From positions 1-26,598 of the forward strand of contig JAYVRA010000055.1 of NCBI GenBank assembly GCA_043776635.1: a DNA stretch of 26,598 nt, read 5' to 3'. Under the pieces are notes generated by a model. That model was given only the letters and a program-made list of their open reading frames with translations. It made no database searches and was not told the DNA's origin. How positions within the stretch are numbered: the stretch's first letter is position 1; every line of letters begins with the position of its first letter. Positions 14,202 to 22,742 of the stretch are shown one piece after another. The position numbers and the translations under genes were made by a program. Source of the DNA: JANMEX01 sp043776635 (GTDB lineage: Bacteria > Pseudomonadota > Alphaproteobacteria > Rhizobiales > Rhizobiaceae).

Positions 14202-14334
14202 GACTCACTCCAAAACTAAATAGTCATTTCAAGAAATTGACCGGAAGGTAAACTGGGGAAAACTCCGAAAATTGGAGTCGTGAGGGCGCGCGACTCTTGT
14301 CAGGAAGTCTGCAATAATTGTAGTTTGGGTTAAC
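14202..14334 (+). promoter_or_regulatory. gcrA promoter region with three GANTC methylation sites
   Basis: GANTC sites lie at 14202-14206, 14275-14279 and 14292-14296. The last directly abuts a TTGTCA -35-like element (14297-14302), and GTAGTT (14320-14325) is a possible -10. A TTAAC CtrA-type half site follows at 14330-14334. In Caulobacter and Rhizobiales, CcrM methylates GANTC and GcrA acts at such promoters. The rest of the 14030-14452 gap contains the argD promoter and hairpin; I see no gene in it. Confidence 0.5.
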
Positions 14335-14452
14335 AATAACTACATGTTGCGTGGCGGTCCCGGTTCTGATTGCAGATGTTGTGTGCACCAATTGGCCTTC
14401 CAGTTGGTGGGCAAGGCATTGCGGGTTCGATTTGACGGTAAGGAATGGTTGT

Positions 14453-14998
14453 ATGAACTGGACGGATGAACGCGTTGAATTGCTAAAGAAGCTCTGGAGC
14501 GATGGCCTCAGTGCAAGCCAGATCGCGGGCCAACTCGGCGGCGTGACGCGCAATGCGGTCATCGGAAAGGTGCACCGTTTAAAGCTTTCCGGTCGCGGTA
14601 AAACCACATCTTCCCAGCCTCGTGCCAAGAAGCCGGTGACGGCGGGCGTAACCGTCAGCCAAGGCCGCGCCGCAGTCCCGCGCTCAAGCGGCGGCTCAGC
14701 AAAGGTCAGCAGCTACACTCATGCCGTTGGCGCGACAGCCTTGAAGGCGGAGTACAACCAGCAGCCGGTGGCGCTGAACTCCCGCGTTCTCGAATTTGCG
14801 GCGCCTTTAGTCGCGCCGGTGTCGCGCGAATTGCGTTTGGTCGATCTTTCCGAGCGTACGTGCAAGTGGCCCGTTGGCGATCCGATGTCGGTGGACTTTA
14901 ACTTCTGCGGTCACGAAGCCGGCAATGCCGGTCCTTATTGCAAGTTCCACGCCAAGATGGCCTATCAGCCAGCCTCCGAGCGCCGCCGCGCGCGGTAA
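14453..14998 (+). CDS. gcrA: Cell-cycle regulator GcrA
   Basis: GcrA binds sigma-70 RNA polymerase and methylated GANTC sites and drives the cell-cycle transcription wave with CtrA, DnaA and CcrM. The 181 residues start MNWTDERVELLKKLWSDGLSASQIAGQLGGVTRNAVIGKVHRLKLSGR, the diagnostic N-terminal DNA-binding domain. A low-complexity Ala/Ser/Pro linker and the C-terminal sigma-interacting part follow (LVDLSERTCKWPVGDP to FCGHEAGNAGPYCKFHAKMAYQP, with its Cys/His cluster). The ATG at 14453 is chosen because the family begins MxWTDERVE and AAGGA lies ahead. It is divergent from argD and convergent with phoB. The 146-bp gap to phoB has no clear terminator. Confidence 0.97.
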   Translation: MNWTDERVELLKKLWSDGLSASQIAGQLGGVTRNAVIGKVHRLKLSGRGKTTSSQPRAKKPVTAGVTVSQGRAAVPRSSGGSAKVSSYTHAVGATALKAEYNQQPVALNSRVLEFAAPLVAPVSRELRLVDLSERTCKWPVGDPMSVDFNFCGHEAGNAGPYCKFHAKMAYQPASERRRAR

Positions 14999-15144
14999 AA
15001 TTCAAATTTACGTCCAACTACCGCGACTTAATGCGCTTCTGGTGCTCACGTACAAAATGAACGCTCTGCTCAGGTTGTCTAAAGTTGGGATATTTGACCC
15101 CTCATCGTAAATTTTTTTAACCGTTTGGTTCAGAAAACTAAAAC

Positions 15145-15837
15145 CTAGATCTGTTCCAAGGAATAGCCGGAGCCGCGCACGGTGCGTATCGGGTCTTTTT
15201 CTTTGCCGCGATTGATGGCTTTGCGCAGCCGGCCTATGTGGACATCGACGGTTCGGTCATCGACGTAAATATTCTGCCCCCACACACTGTCCAATAATTG
15301 TGTTCGGGAGAATACGCGGCCCGGCGCTTGCATAAAAAACTCAAGAAGCCGGTATTCGGTGGGGCCGAGTTTCAACTCGCGGCCATCGCGACGCACACGG
15401 TGGGTTTCGCGGTCCATCTCTACATCGGATACTTTGAGCAGGTTTGAAACCATTTCCGGCTTTACGCGGCGCAACATGGCTTTAACCCGCGCCATTAGCT
15501 CCGGCGTGGAGAAGGGCTTGACAACATAATCATCCGCGCCGGTTGCCAGACCCCGCACCCGCTCGCTCTCTTCTCCGCGCGCGGTGAGCATGATGATGGG
15601 AATGCGGCGGGTTTCCGGCCATGCCCGCAGGCGGCGGCACAGCTCAATGCCGGAGACACCGGGCAACATCCAATCCAAGATAATCAAGTCCGGCGCATTT
15701 TCACGCACTGCGAACTCAACCTCATCGCCGCGCATAATCGTATCAACGCGATAGCCTTCCGATTCCAGATTATAGCGCAGCAGGGTGCTGAGCGCATCTT
15801 CATCTTCAATCACAGCAATCTTGGGGGTATTGGACAT
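15145..15837 (-). CDS. phoB: Phosphate regulon response regulator PhoB
   Basis: An OmpR-family transcription factor that, when phosphorylated, binds Pho boxes and activates phosphate-starvation genes. The 230 residues contain a receiver domain with acidic pocket E11/D12, phospho-acceptor D55 (LIILDWMLPG), T85 and K107 (VVKPFS), and a winged helix (LGPTEYRLLEFFMQAPGRVFSRTQLLDSVWG to DVHIGRLRKAI and TVRGSGYSLE). All switch residues are present. It lies 9 bp after phoU, last in the phosphate cluster, as in other Rhizobiales. Confidence 0.98.
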   Translation of the reverse strand: MSNTPKIAVIEDEDALSTLLRYNLESEGYRVDTIMRGDEVEFAVRENAPDLIILDWMLPGVSGIELCRRLRAWPETRRIPIIMLTARGEESERVRGLATGADDYVVKPFSTPELMARVKAMLRRVKPEMVSNLLKVSDVEMDRETHRVRRDGRELKLGPTEYRLLEFFMQAPGRVFSRTQLLDSVWGQNIYVDDRTVDVHIGRLRKAINRGKEKDPIRTVRGSGYSLEQI

Positions 15838-15846
15838 TACTCTTGA

Positions 15847-16554
15847 TTAACCCGCTGTGAGTTCGTGGCTGGAATCGTGCTTGGGGCGCTCAAGTGGCAT
15901 GTGCTCGCCGGTCACGATATAATAAACGGTCTCAGCAATGTTCGTTGCATGATCGCCGACGCGTTCAAGATTTTTGGCGCAGAACAAAAGATGTGTACAG
16001 GCCGTGATGTTGCGCGGATCTTCCATCATATAAGTCAAAAGTTCGCGAAACAGCGATGTGTACATCGCGTCGATTTCATCATCGCGGTCACGCACAATGT
16101 TGAGGCGGTCGATCGTGCGCGAGGCGTAGCTATCCAGCACGTCTTTGAGCTGGGTCAACGCCAATTCCGTCAACGCTTCAAGGCTTCGAAACAGCTTCAC
16201 CGGTTGGCGGCTTTCGGAAACTGCGAATGAACGCTTAGCAATGTTTTTGCCCATATCGCCTATGCGCTCCAAATCACCGGAAATTCGAATAGCGCCGATA
16301 ATTTCGCGCAAATCTCCGGCCATTGGCTGGCGTTTGGCAATAGTGGTCACGGCCTTTTCGTCGATCTCGCGCTGCGCGTCGTCAAGGAAGCAATCATCCG
16401 TGATGATATTGCGGGCAAGGCGCTCGTCGGCTGTAACGAGTGCCTTAACCGATTGGTCAATCATGCGCTCAGCATGACCGCCCATTTCGGCAATCTTCTT
16501 GACCAAAAAGTTAAGCTCTTCGTCATAGGACCGGACAGTGTGTAGAGTTTGCAT
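15847..16554 (-). CDS. phoU: Phosphate signalling protein PhoU
   Basis: PhoU links the Pst importer to PhoR and keeps the regulon off in high phosphate. The 235 residues form two three-helix PhoU repeats: residues about 10-110 (MGGHAERMIDQSVKAL, DDAQREIDEKAV, RISGDLERIGDMGKNIAKRS) and 120-215 (LTELALTQLKDVLDSY, DDEIDAMYTSLFREL, LLFCAKNLERVGDHATNIAE). The paired ERxGDxxxNIA motifs bind metal clusters in known structures. It sits 23 bp after pstB and 9 bp before phoB. Confidence 0.97.
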   Translation of the reverse strand: MQTLHTVRSYDEELNFLVKKIAEMGGHAERMIDQSVKALVTADERLARNIITDDCFLDDAQREIDEKAVTTIAKRQPMAGDLREIIGAIRISGDLERIGDMGKNIAKRSFAVSESRQPVKLFRSLEALTELALTQLKDVLDSYASRTIDRLNIVRDRDDEIDAMYTSLFRELLTYMMEDPRNITACTHLLFCAKNLERVGDHATNIAETVYYIVTGEHMPLERPKHDSSHELTAG

Positions 16555-16577
16555 GTGGTTATTCCCTTACCCGGATA

Positions 16578-17390
16578 TTAGCCGAAGCGGCCGGTGATAT
16601 AGTCTTGTGTGCGCTTTTCCGAAGGATTGGAGAACATTTTCTCCGTCGGGCCTTCTTCCACCAGATTGCCCAAATGGAACATGGCCGTGCGCTGCGAGAC
16701 GCGGGCTGCCTGCTGCATCGAATGTGTTACGATGACGATGGTGTAGTTTTCACGCAATTCGTCGATGAGCTCTTCAACCTTGGCCGTGGCAATCGGGTCC
16801 AGTGCCGAGCACGGCTCGTCCATCAAGATCACATCAGGGTTGACTGCAATTGCGCGGGCTATGCATAGGCGCTGCTGTTGACCACCGGAAAGGCCGGTGC
16901 CCGAATGTTGCAAGCGGTCTTTGACCTCTTCAAAGAGACCCGCCTTTTTTAAGCTTGCTTCCACCACTTCGTCGGTCTCGGTCTTAGAGCGAACAAAGCC
17001 ATGGATACGCGGACCGTAAGCGACATTATCATAGATGGATTTTGGAAACGGGTTTGGCTTTTGGAAAACCATGCCGACGCGCGCGCGAAGCTGCACCACG
17101 TCCAGTTCCGTGTCATAAATATCCTTGGCGTCAATTTCTATTTTGCCCGTGACACGGCAGGTCGAAATTGTGTCGTTCATACGGTTGATGCAGCGCAAAA
17201 ATGTTGACTTGCCGCAACCCGAGGGTCCTATAAACGCGGAGACGGCCTTTTCCGGGATGTTAATCGACAGATCCTTAATGGCGTGCTTTTCGCCATAGTA
17301 GACATCAATGTTTCTGGCGCTGATTTTGTATTTCGGCTCGATCATCGTTGCGCCTGTTTTCAAAGTTAGAGGTTCAATAAGAGCGTTCAT
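16578..17390 (-). CDS. pstB: Phosphate ABC transporter ATP-binding protein PstB
   Basis: The ATPase of the high-affinity phosphate importer. The 270 residues have Walker A GPSGCGKST (about 55-63), the Q loop VFQKPNPFPKS, signature LSGGQQQRLCIARAI, Walker B VILMDEP with the following CSALDP, and the switch His in VIVTHSMQQ. The GPSGCGKST/INRMND and PNPFPKSIYDNV segments are typical of PstB. The ATG at 17390 with GGAAGG ten bases ahead is preferred; starts within pstA would be too long, and a later ATG at 17345 has no good ribosome site. It follows pstA by 19 bp. Confidence 0.97.
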   Translation of the reverse strand: MNALIEPLTLKTGATMIEPKYKISARNIDVYYGEKHAIKDLSINIPEKAVSAFIGPSGCGKSTFLRCINRMNDTISTCRVTGKIEIDAKDIYDTELDVVQLRARVGMVFQKPNPFPKSIYDNVAYGPRIHGFVRSKTETDEVVEASLKKAGLFEEVKDRLQHSGTGLSGGQQQRLCIARAIAVNPDVILMDEPCSALDPIATAKVEELIDELRENYTIVIVTHSMQQAARVSQRTAMFHLGNLVEEGPTEKMFSNPSEKRTQDYITGRFG

Positions 17391-17409
17391 GTATCTATTG
17401 CCTTCCAGC

Positions 17410-18894
17410 TTACCAGCGACGTTCAAAACGCTTGCGGACAAAGATCGCAATGGCATTGAGAACAAAAAGGACGCACATCAAAATCATGATGGCAGCAGCG
17501 GTTCGTGATTGGAACGCGATTTCGGGCAAATCTGACCAGAGGAAAATTTGCACGGGAAGCACGGTAGCGGCATCAGTAAAGCCCGTCGGCACGTCAACGA
17601 TGAAGGCGATCATGCCAATCATTAACAGTGGCGCAGTTTCGCCAAGCGCACGGGATACACCGAGGATGACCCCTGTCAGGATGCCCGGAACAGCAAGAGG
17701 CAATACGTGATGGAACACCGCTTGTTGATGCGAGGCGCCAACACCCAGCGCGGCTTCCTTAATAGAGGGAGGAACGGAGCGGAAGGCGGCGCGTGCGGCG
17801 ATGATGATTGTTGGCAATACCAGAAGCGCGAGTACAAACCCGCCAACCAGCGGCGCAGAGCGCGGCATACCGAAGAAATTGAGGAACACGGCAAGCCCCA
17901 GCAGACCGAAAATGATTGACGGAACAGCGGCAAGATTGTTGATGTTCACTTCAATCAAATTGGTCAGGCGGCCTTTGGCGGCAAACTCTTCCAGATATAT
18001 GGCAGCTGCAACACCAATAGGAACACAAATCGAAAGTGCAACGATGAGGGTCAATAGCGAGCCAACAAGTGCACCCTTGATGCCTGATAATTCCGGCTCG
18101 CGGGAGTCGCCCGAAGAGAACAAGCGCCATGAGAAATTCTTGGAAATGACGCCTTGATCTTTCAGCGCTTCCAAATAGACCGCTTCCCTGTCATTGATCC
18201 GGCGGTCGGATTCTTTGACCGACAATAGAAGTTGGTCCCACTTGCCGTCAACTACAGCACCGGCCGAGGTCAGCTCAAGCAGTGTCTCGGTTTCAAGCGT
18301 TACATCGTTGACTTTTGAGACCCGCAGTGCGCCGCCGTTAAGACGCAGAATTGATTGCTCATGGATGCCCGTAATATCGCCGGTAACTGTGTAGGCGTCA
18401 CCAGTCTTGGTGAGTTGCAACGCGCCAATGCCGCTGCGCTTTTCAATGCCGGTTTCGTTACCTTTCAGATAAAGGTCGGCATCGGCGCTCATTAACAACG
18501 GCAATGTTACATCGGTGCCGATGAGCGTTGGATTGGCAACCACCATTTCGCGCAAATCATCAGACGCGCCGGAGGATAACAGACCGAGAAGCGCCTTTTT
18601 ATCTGCGCGGTTTGTGACGGCGGGAAACGCGCTCTTCAACGCCTCTTTGACCAGCGTCGAATATTCGCCCTTTTCAGGAGCTGCCGCATCCACACTTATT
18701 GCCGAAACCGCAACAGGAATGTTCATCGTGTGCTCAGTGAATGCCGGCAGGCCTTTGGTGACGATATCCAAAAGCAGGAAGACAAGGAACGCCACCGTGA
18801 CGCCAAGGGAAATCAGGCCATAGGTCTGAAAGCGGCGTTCACTACGATAACGCTTGGCGACATGTGCCGAACTGGATACAAAAGCGTCAGTCAT
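17410..18894 (-). CDS. pstA: Phosphate ABC transporter permease PstA
   Basis: This permease has 494 residues. The C-terminal ~280 form the BPD_transp_1 core with the EAA loop (AALGVGASHQQAVFHHVLPLAVPGILTG) and about five membrane segments. The N-terminal membrane helix (about 24-45) is followed by a ~220-residue periplasmic insertion (DUF3333-like, seen in alphaproteobacterial PstA). The ATG at 18894 overlaps the pstC stop by eight bases (ATGACTGA), supporting coupling and excluding the longer upstream frame inside pstC. Confidence 0.96.
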   Translation of the reverse strand: MTDAFVSSSAHVAKRYRSERRFQTYGLISLGVTVAFLVFLLLDIVTKGLPAFTEHTMNIPVAVSAISVDAAAPEKGEYSTLVKEALKSAFPAVTNRADKKALLGLLSSGASDDLREMVVANPTLIGTDVTLPLLMSADADLYLKGNETGIEKRSGIGALQLTKTGDAYTVTGDITGIHEQSILRLNGGALRVSKVNDVTLETETLLELTSAGAVVDGKWDQLLLSVKESDRRINDREAVYLEALKDQGVISKNFSWRLFSSGDSREPELSGIKGALVGSLLTLIVALSICVPIGVAAAIYLEEFAAKGRLTNLIEVNINNLAAVPSIIFGLLGLAVFLNFFGMPRSAPLVGGFVLALLVLPTIIIAARAAFRSVPPSIKEAALGVGASHQQAVFHHVLPLAVPGILTGVILGVSRALGETAPLLMIGMIAFIVDVPTGFTDAATVLPVQIFLWSDLPEIAFQSRTAAAIMILMCVLFVLNAIAIFVRKRFERRW

Positions 18895-20053
18895 ATTGTT
18901 CCCGATATTTCTGCACAACACGCAAGGCAATATAGTTGAGAATGAGGGTGAGGACAAAAAGTACCAATCCCAGAGCAAAGGCTGACAGGGTTTTTGCTGA
19001 GTCGAATTCCTGATCGCCAACAAGAAGCGAGGCGATTTGCACCGTGATCGTTGTCACTGCCTGCAACGGATTGAACGTGAGATTTGCTGCAAGACCGGCG
19101 GCCATAACCACAATCATCGTTTCGCCAATGGCGCGGGAGATTGCGAGAATGAAGGCGGACACGATGCCCGGCAGCGCTGCGGGCAGCACCACCTTTTTGA
19201 TGGTTTCAGATTTCGTCGCGCCCATTGCATAGGAACCGTCGCGCAGTGCTTGCGGCACAGCGTTAATAACATCGTCAGATAGCGACGAAATCAGCGGCAC
19301 GATCATCATGCCCATAACAAGACCGGCAGCAAGCGCCGACTCTGAAGACACCGAAAGACCAAAATGCTCGCCGCTATTGCGAATAAGCGGGGCAACTGTT
19401 AGCGCGGCGAAGAAGCCGAGCACGACTGTCGGCACACCGGCCAGCAATTCCAGCGCCGGTTTGGCAATGCTGCGAACGCGCGGTGAAGCATATTCAGCCA
19501 TGTAGATCGCGGAGAACAAGCCCAGCGGACCGGCCACTACAATCGCTATCAGCGTGATGAGAAGCGAGCCTATCAAAAGCGGTAGAAAACCGAAGGAAGC
19601 GGGCGTTCCGGTCGGCGCCCACTTCAATCCGGTCAAAAACGACGTCAAAGGTATTTCGGCAAAGAAGCGAAACGCCTCGAATAGTACTGAAAAAACGATG
19701 CCAGCGGTGGTCAAAATGGCGAGGCCCGAGCAAATGGCAAGGAATGCTAGAACAACCTTCTCAACCTGATTACGGGCGCGGAAATTTTCGGTGATTTTGG
19801 GGTAGCTCACAACTGCGGCAATGATGGCAGCCGCGAGGGCGACATACATTACGAAAGGAATATTTAGCCAAGTGGCGATGCCGTAAACAACGCCGCCTGT
19901 AATTGCAGTCATCAGAGCCACAAACGCGCCGTGATAAAAAGGAAGTGAATGGGCCTGAGCAAGGTTCCCCGCGACCAAAGCTTTGGCACGGCCGGCGCCA
20001 AGCACATAGGAGGCAATCATCAAAGCAAAGAGGCATAAAATGAATATCGACAT
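18887..20053 (-). CDS. pstC: Phosphate ABC transporter permease PstC
   Basis: The partner permease, 388 residues. It starts MSIFILCLFALMIASYVLGAGRAKAL and has an extended N-terminal region with three or four membrane segments, as in Rhizobiales PstC. The transport core follows, with GPLGLFSAIYMAEYASPRVRSIAKPALELLAGVPTVVLGFF and the EAA loop (SYAMGATKSETIKKVVLPAALPGIVSAFI). The ATG at 20053 has AAGAGG 8-13 bases ahead; the frame further upstream has no conserved sequence. It follows pstS by 107 bp. Confidence 0.96.
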   Translation of the reverse strand: MSIFILCLFALMIASYVLGAGRAKALVAGNLAQAHSLPFYHGAFVALMTAITGGVVYGIATWLNIPFVMYVALAAAIIAAVVSYPKITENFRARNQVEKVVLAFLAICSGLAILTTAGIVFSVLFEAFRFFAEIPLTSFLTGLKWAPTGTPASFGFLPLLIGSLLITLIAIVVAGPLGLFSAIYMAEYASPRVRSIAKPALELLAGVPTVVLGFFAALTVAPLIRNSGEHFGLSVSSESALAAGLVMGMMIVPLISSLSDDVINAVPQALRDGSYAMGATKSETIKKVVLPAALPGIVSAFILAISRAIGETMIVVMAAGLAANLTFNPLQAVTTITVQIASLLVGDQEFDSAKTLSAFALGLVLFVLTLILNYIALRVVQKYREQYD

Positions 20054-20160
20054 AGACGCGCCTCTTGGAACCCTAAACTGATAACCACAATTATATTTGC
20101 TTTGCAAAAAATTTGTAAGGCGGCCGGTACATCCGCGGCCGCCCCACAAGAAAGCGAAGC

Positions 20161-21207
20161 TTACTTCAAGCCATCAGCCTTCATTACTGTCATGTCTTTT
20201 ACTACTGCCGCGGACACAGCAGCCTGATCATCAGGCAGTGTTACGAGTCCCTTATCGGCCAAGTAGCCATCCGCGCCCAAAGCTTCCTTAGAAACATATT
20301 CAGCAAGGAATTCAGCCATGCCCTTGGTGGTCCCGGCGTTCTGCTTCTTTGCATAGATATAAAGCGGACGGGAAACCTTATAGTCGCCGGAAGCGATGGT
20401 TTCGTATGTTGGTACGGAACCTTCAACCGAAGCACCCTTGATGGTGCTGGCGTTTTCTTCAAGGAAAGAATAACCGAAAATGCCAAATGCATCCTTGTTG
20501 GCTTGCAGCTTTTGAACGATCAAATTGTCGTTTTCGCCAGCTTCAACATAAGCGCCATCTTCACGGACTGACTTCCAAACGCCTTCGAATGCCTTTGCAT
20601 CGGCCTTCTTCATAGCGGCCAAGGATTCGATGCTCTCGGCACCCTTTTCGAGAACCAATTCAGCGAATGAATCACGTGTGCCGGATGTTGTCGGAGGGCC
20701 AAGCACTTCAATTTTTGTCGCTGGCAGGGCAGGATCAATTTCATTCCACATTTTGTATGGGTTGGCGACCAGCTTGCCATCTTTTCCCGGAACTTCCTTG
20801 GCAAGCGCCAAGAAGAGCTGCTGCTTGGTGAATGCTACATCAGGAGCATTTTTGGATTGGGCGAAAGAGAGGCCGTCAAACCCAACCTTAACTTCAACGA
20901 TATCGGTCACGCCATTCTTGGCGCAATCATCGAATTCACTTTTCTTGATCTGGCGTGATGCATTGGTGAAATCCGGGTTGGCATCGCCGATACCGGCGCA
21001 GAATAGCTTCATGCCGCCGCCTGTACCTGTTGATTCAACAACCGGAGTCTTCATGCCGGTCTTCTTGCCGAAATTTTCGGCAACAGCTGTTGTGAATGGA
21101 TAAACAGTTGACGAACCAACGATGCGGATTTCATCGCGCGCCTGCGCAACAGTGGTAAAGGCTGTGGCGGCAAGCAAAGTTGCGGCAGCGATATTAAGAA
21201 TTCTCAT
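20161..21207 (-). CDS. pstS: Phosphate-binding periplasmic protein PstS
   Basis: The high-affinity phosphate receptor of the Pst importer. The 348 residues begin with a Sec signal peptide (MRILNIAAATLLAATAFTTVAQA, about 23 residues). The mature part starts RDEIRIVGSSTVYPFTTAVAENF, where GSSTVYP binds phosphate, followed by STGTGGGMKLFC and GTRDSF (second phosphate loop) and IFGYSFLEEN. There is no lipobox Cys, so it is soluble. A three-repeat Pho box lies 80-110 bp upstream, so it should be strongly induced in phosphate starvation. Confidence 0.97.
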   Translation of the reverse strand: MRILNIAAATLLAATAFTTVAQARDEIRIVGSSTVYPFTTAVAENFGKKTGMKTPVVESTGTGGGMKLFCAGIGDANPDFTNASRQIKKSEFDDCAKNGVTDIVEVKVGFDGLSFAQSKNAPDVAFTKQQLFLALAKEVPGKDGKLVANPYKMWNEIDPALPATKIEVLGPPTTSGTRDSFAELVLEKGAESIESLAAMKKADAKAFEGVWKSVREDGAYVEAGENDNLIVQKLQANKDAFGIFGYSFLEENASTIKGASVEGSVPTYETIASGDYKVSRPLYIYAKKQNAGTTKGMAEFLAEYVSKEALGADGYLADKGLVTLPDDQAAVSAAVVKDMTVMKADGLK

Positions 21208-21242
21208 TTGTAACTCCCTGTGGGCTTAATTTCATTCGATCT

Positions 21243-21257
21243 TGCATCGACGATGCA
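21243..21257. repeat. 15-bp perfect palindrome in the pstS leader
   Basis: TGCATCG-A-CGATGCA is a perfect 7+1+7 inverted repeat 36 bp before the pstS start and downstream of the Pho box promoter. It would fold as a short hairpin in RNA or could bind a dimeric protein. No T run follows it. Confidence 0.6.
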
Positions 21258-21285
21258 CCGTCTAAGCATTCCATGCGAAGGGAAT

Positions 21286-21314
21286 ATGACAAAAGAGAAA
21301 CAGTTTTATGACAG
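21286..21314 (-). promoter_or_regulatory. Pho box with three PhoB half-sites upstream of pstS
   Basis: On the minus strand CTGTCAT-N4-CTGTTTC-N4-TTGTCAT, 7-bp repeats in an 11-bp period. The E. coli/Rhizobium consensus is CTGTCAT repeated every 11 bp. A CATATT -10-like element starts inside the third repeat. It lies in the 150-bp phoR-pstS gap, so pstSCAB-phoU-phoB has its own PhoB-driven promoter. Confidence 0.85.
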
Positions 21315-21357
21315 TCTAAGCCTATGTAAAAATTTAATTTTTTATATTATCCGGCTT

Positions 21358-22638
21358 CTACTTGTCACCAATCGGCAGGTGAACGGCAAAGGTCGAGCCA
21401 TTTCCGGGCTTTGATTGGATAGCCAAGCGGCCTTTATGGCGCGAAACGATATGTTTTACGATCGCCAAACCCAATCCTGTGCCCTTCTGCACTGTGCCAG
21501 TGTTCGGTGTGGCGCGATAAAAGCGCTCCGTAAGCCTTGGGATATGCTCGGCCGAGATGCCCGGGCCGAAATCACGAATGCTGATAATCACCTCTTTACC
21601 GCCGCCGGTTTCGGGAACATCAATGCTGACCGCAACCTTGCCGCCGGACTTGCCATATTTGCAGGCATTTTCGATGAGATTCTCCAGCACCTGAATAAGC
21701 TCATCACGCAATGCCGAAATCCTGACTGGTGCGGAACCAAACTTGCGCTCAATCTCCACACCAGATTCTAAAGCCATAGGGGAGAGCGCATCAATAACTT
21801 GCGAGGTCAGCGCTGCAATATCAATCACCTCAGTGCGATCCACATTAGGGCGCATTTCCAAACGTGACAGTGAAAGCAAATCATCAATCAGGCGCGACAT
21901 GCGGCCTGCTTGTTCAAGCATGATGCCCAAAAACTTCTCGCGTGCCGCCACATCATTGCGAGCCGGACCACGCAGCGTTTCGATAAAGCCGGTGAGCGAA
22001 GCCAGAGGCGTGCGCAATTCATGGCTGGCATTGGCCACAAAATCAGCCCGCATCCGCTCTATATTATGTGCCTCGCTTATATCGCGGAACAGGATTGCGT
22101 AGCGCTGCGTCGGCAAGTTCACTTCGAGCACCGGACAAATATCAACGCGATACCAGCGCTCAAACGGAATGCGCTCGTGCATTTCAAAATTTACCGGCGC
22201 ATCTTGCGCCACGACTTGGTTGAACGCGGCGACCATTTCGGGTTCGCGGAATTTTAACGTGAGAAAATTGCCAATCAACAATTGGCCAAACTCGCGGCCT
22301 GCAGCGCGATTGGTTTGCAAGATTTTCGATTGGGTATCGACCATAATCGTCGGTAAAGGCAGCACATCAAAAACGCTGAAGTCGCTGGGCATAGTTGTCG
22401 CCGTCACGTTTCCAGCGACCGTTATGTTATTTTCAACTCCTGCGTGTTCTCTCACCTGATACAATAGCGCCGCTACCGCGCCAGCGGCAGCTTCGAGCAT
22501 CCAATTCATGGCAGTTGGATTTGCGAGCGCTTGGATCAGCACCAAAAGCGCGACAAGTATCGCAGCCCAAAAGGCGTAACCTATAAAGTTGTTTTGTGAG
22601 GCTTTCAGGCGGGCCGCAGGATTGGCATCCAAGGACAT
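21358..22638 (-). CDS. phoR: Phosphate regulon sensor histidine kinase PhoR
   Basis: The membrane kinase that phosphorylates PhoB. The 426 residues have two membrane segments (about 20-40 and 46-60), a PAS domain (about 88-190, FDVLPLPTIMVDTQSKILQTN), HisKA with the phospho-acceptor H206 (DFVANASHELRTPLASLTGF) and a HATPase domain with N box (LIENACKYGKS), DFGPGI (G1) and GTGLGLAIVKHI (G2). The ATG at 22638 is preferred because the longer frame upstream adds a Phe/Tyr-rich stretch not seen in the family. It heads the phosphate cluster and is divergent from ppk2, with 104 bp between the starts. Confidence 0.95.
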   Translation of the reverse strand: MSLDANPAARLKASQNNFIGYAFWAAILVALLVLIQALANPTAMNWMLEAAAGAVAALLYQVREHAGVENNITVAGNVTATTMPSDFSVFDVLPLPTIMVDTQSKILQTNRAAGREFGQLLIGNFLTLKFREPEMVAAFNQVVAQDAPVNFEMHERIPFERWYRVDICPVLEVNLPTQRYAILFRDISEAHNIERMRADFVANASHELRTPLASLTGFIETLRGPARNDVAAREKFLGIMLEQAGRMSRLIDDLLSLSRLEMRPNVDRTEVIDIAALTSQVIDALSPMALESGVEIERKFGSAPVRISALRDELIQVLENLIENACKYGKSGGKVAVSIDVPETGGGKEVIISIRDFGPGISAEHIPRLTERFYRATPNTGTVQKGTGLGLAIVKHIVSRHKGRLAIQSKPGNGSTFAVHLPIGDK

Positions 22639-22742
22639 GGCTGGTCTTTCATCATAAAATCGAAAATCTGTGGACGGTAACGCAGTTTGAAAATAGCATA
22701 AGGCAACGCCCAAGCTGCAACAATAACGAGACGGTGAGTTAG

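Noticed and set aside
14999..15144. Terminator between convergent gcrA and phoB
   Set aside because: There is a T run at about 15112-15119 but no convincing stem before it on either strand.
22645..22670. Pho box in front of phoR
   Set aside because: Only one CTTTCAT half site is present and the position 11 bp away (AAATCGA) does not fit the consensus.
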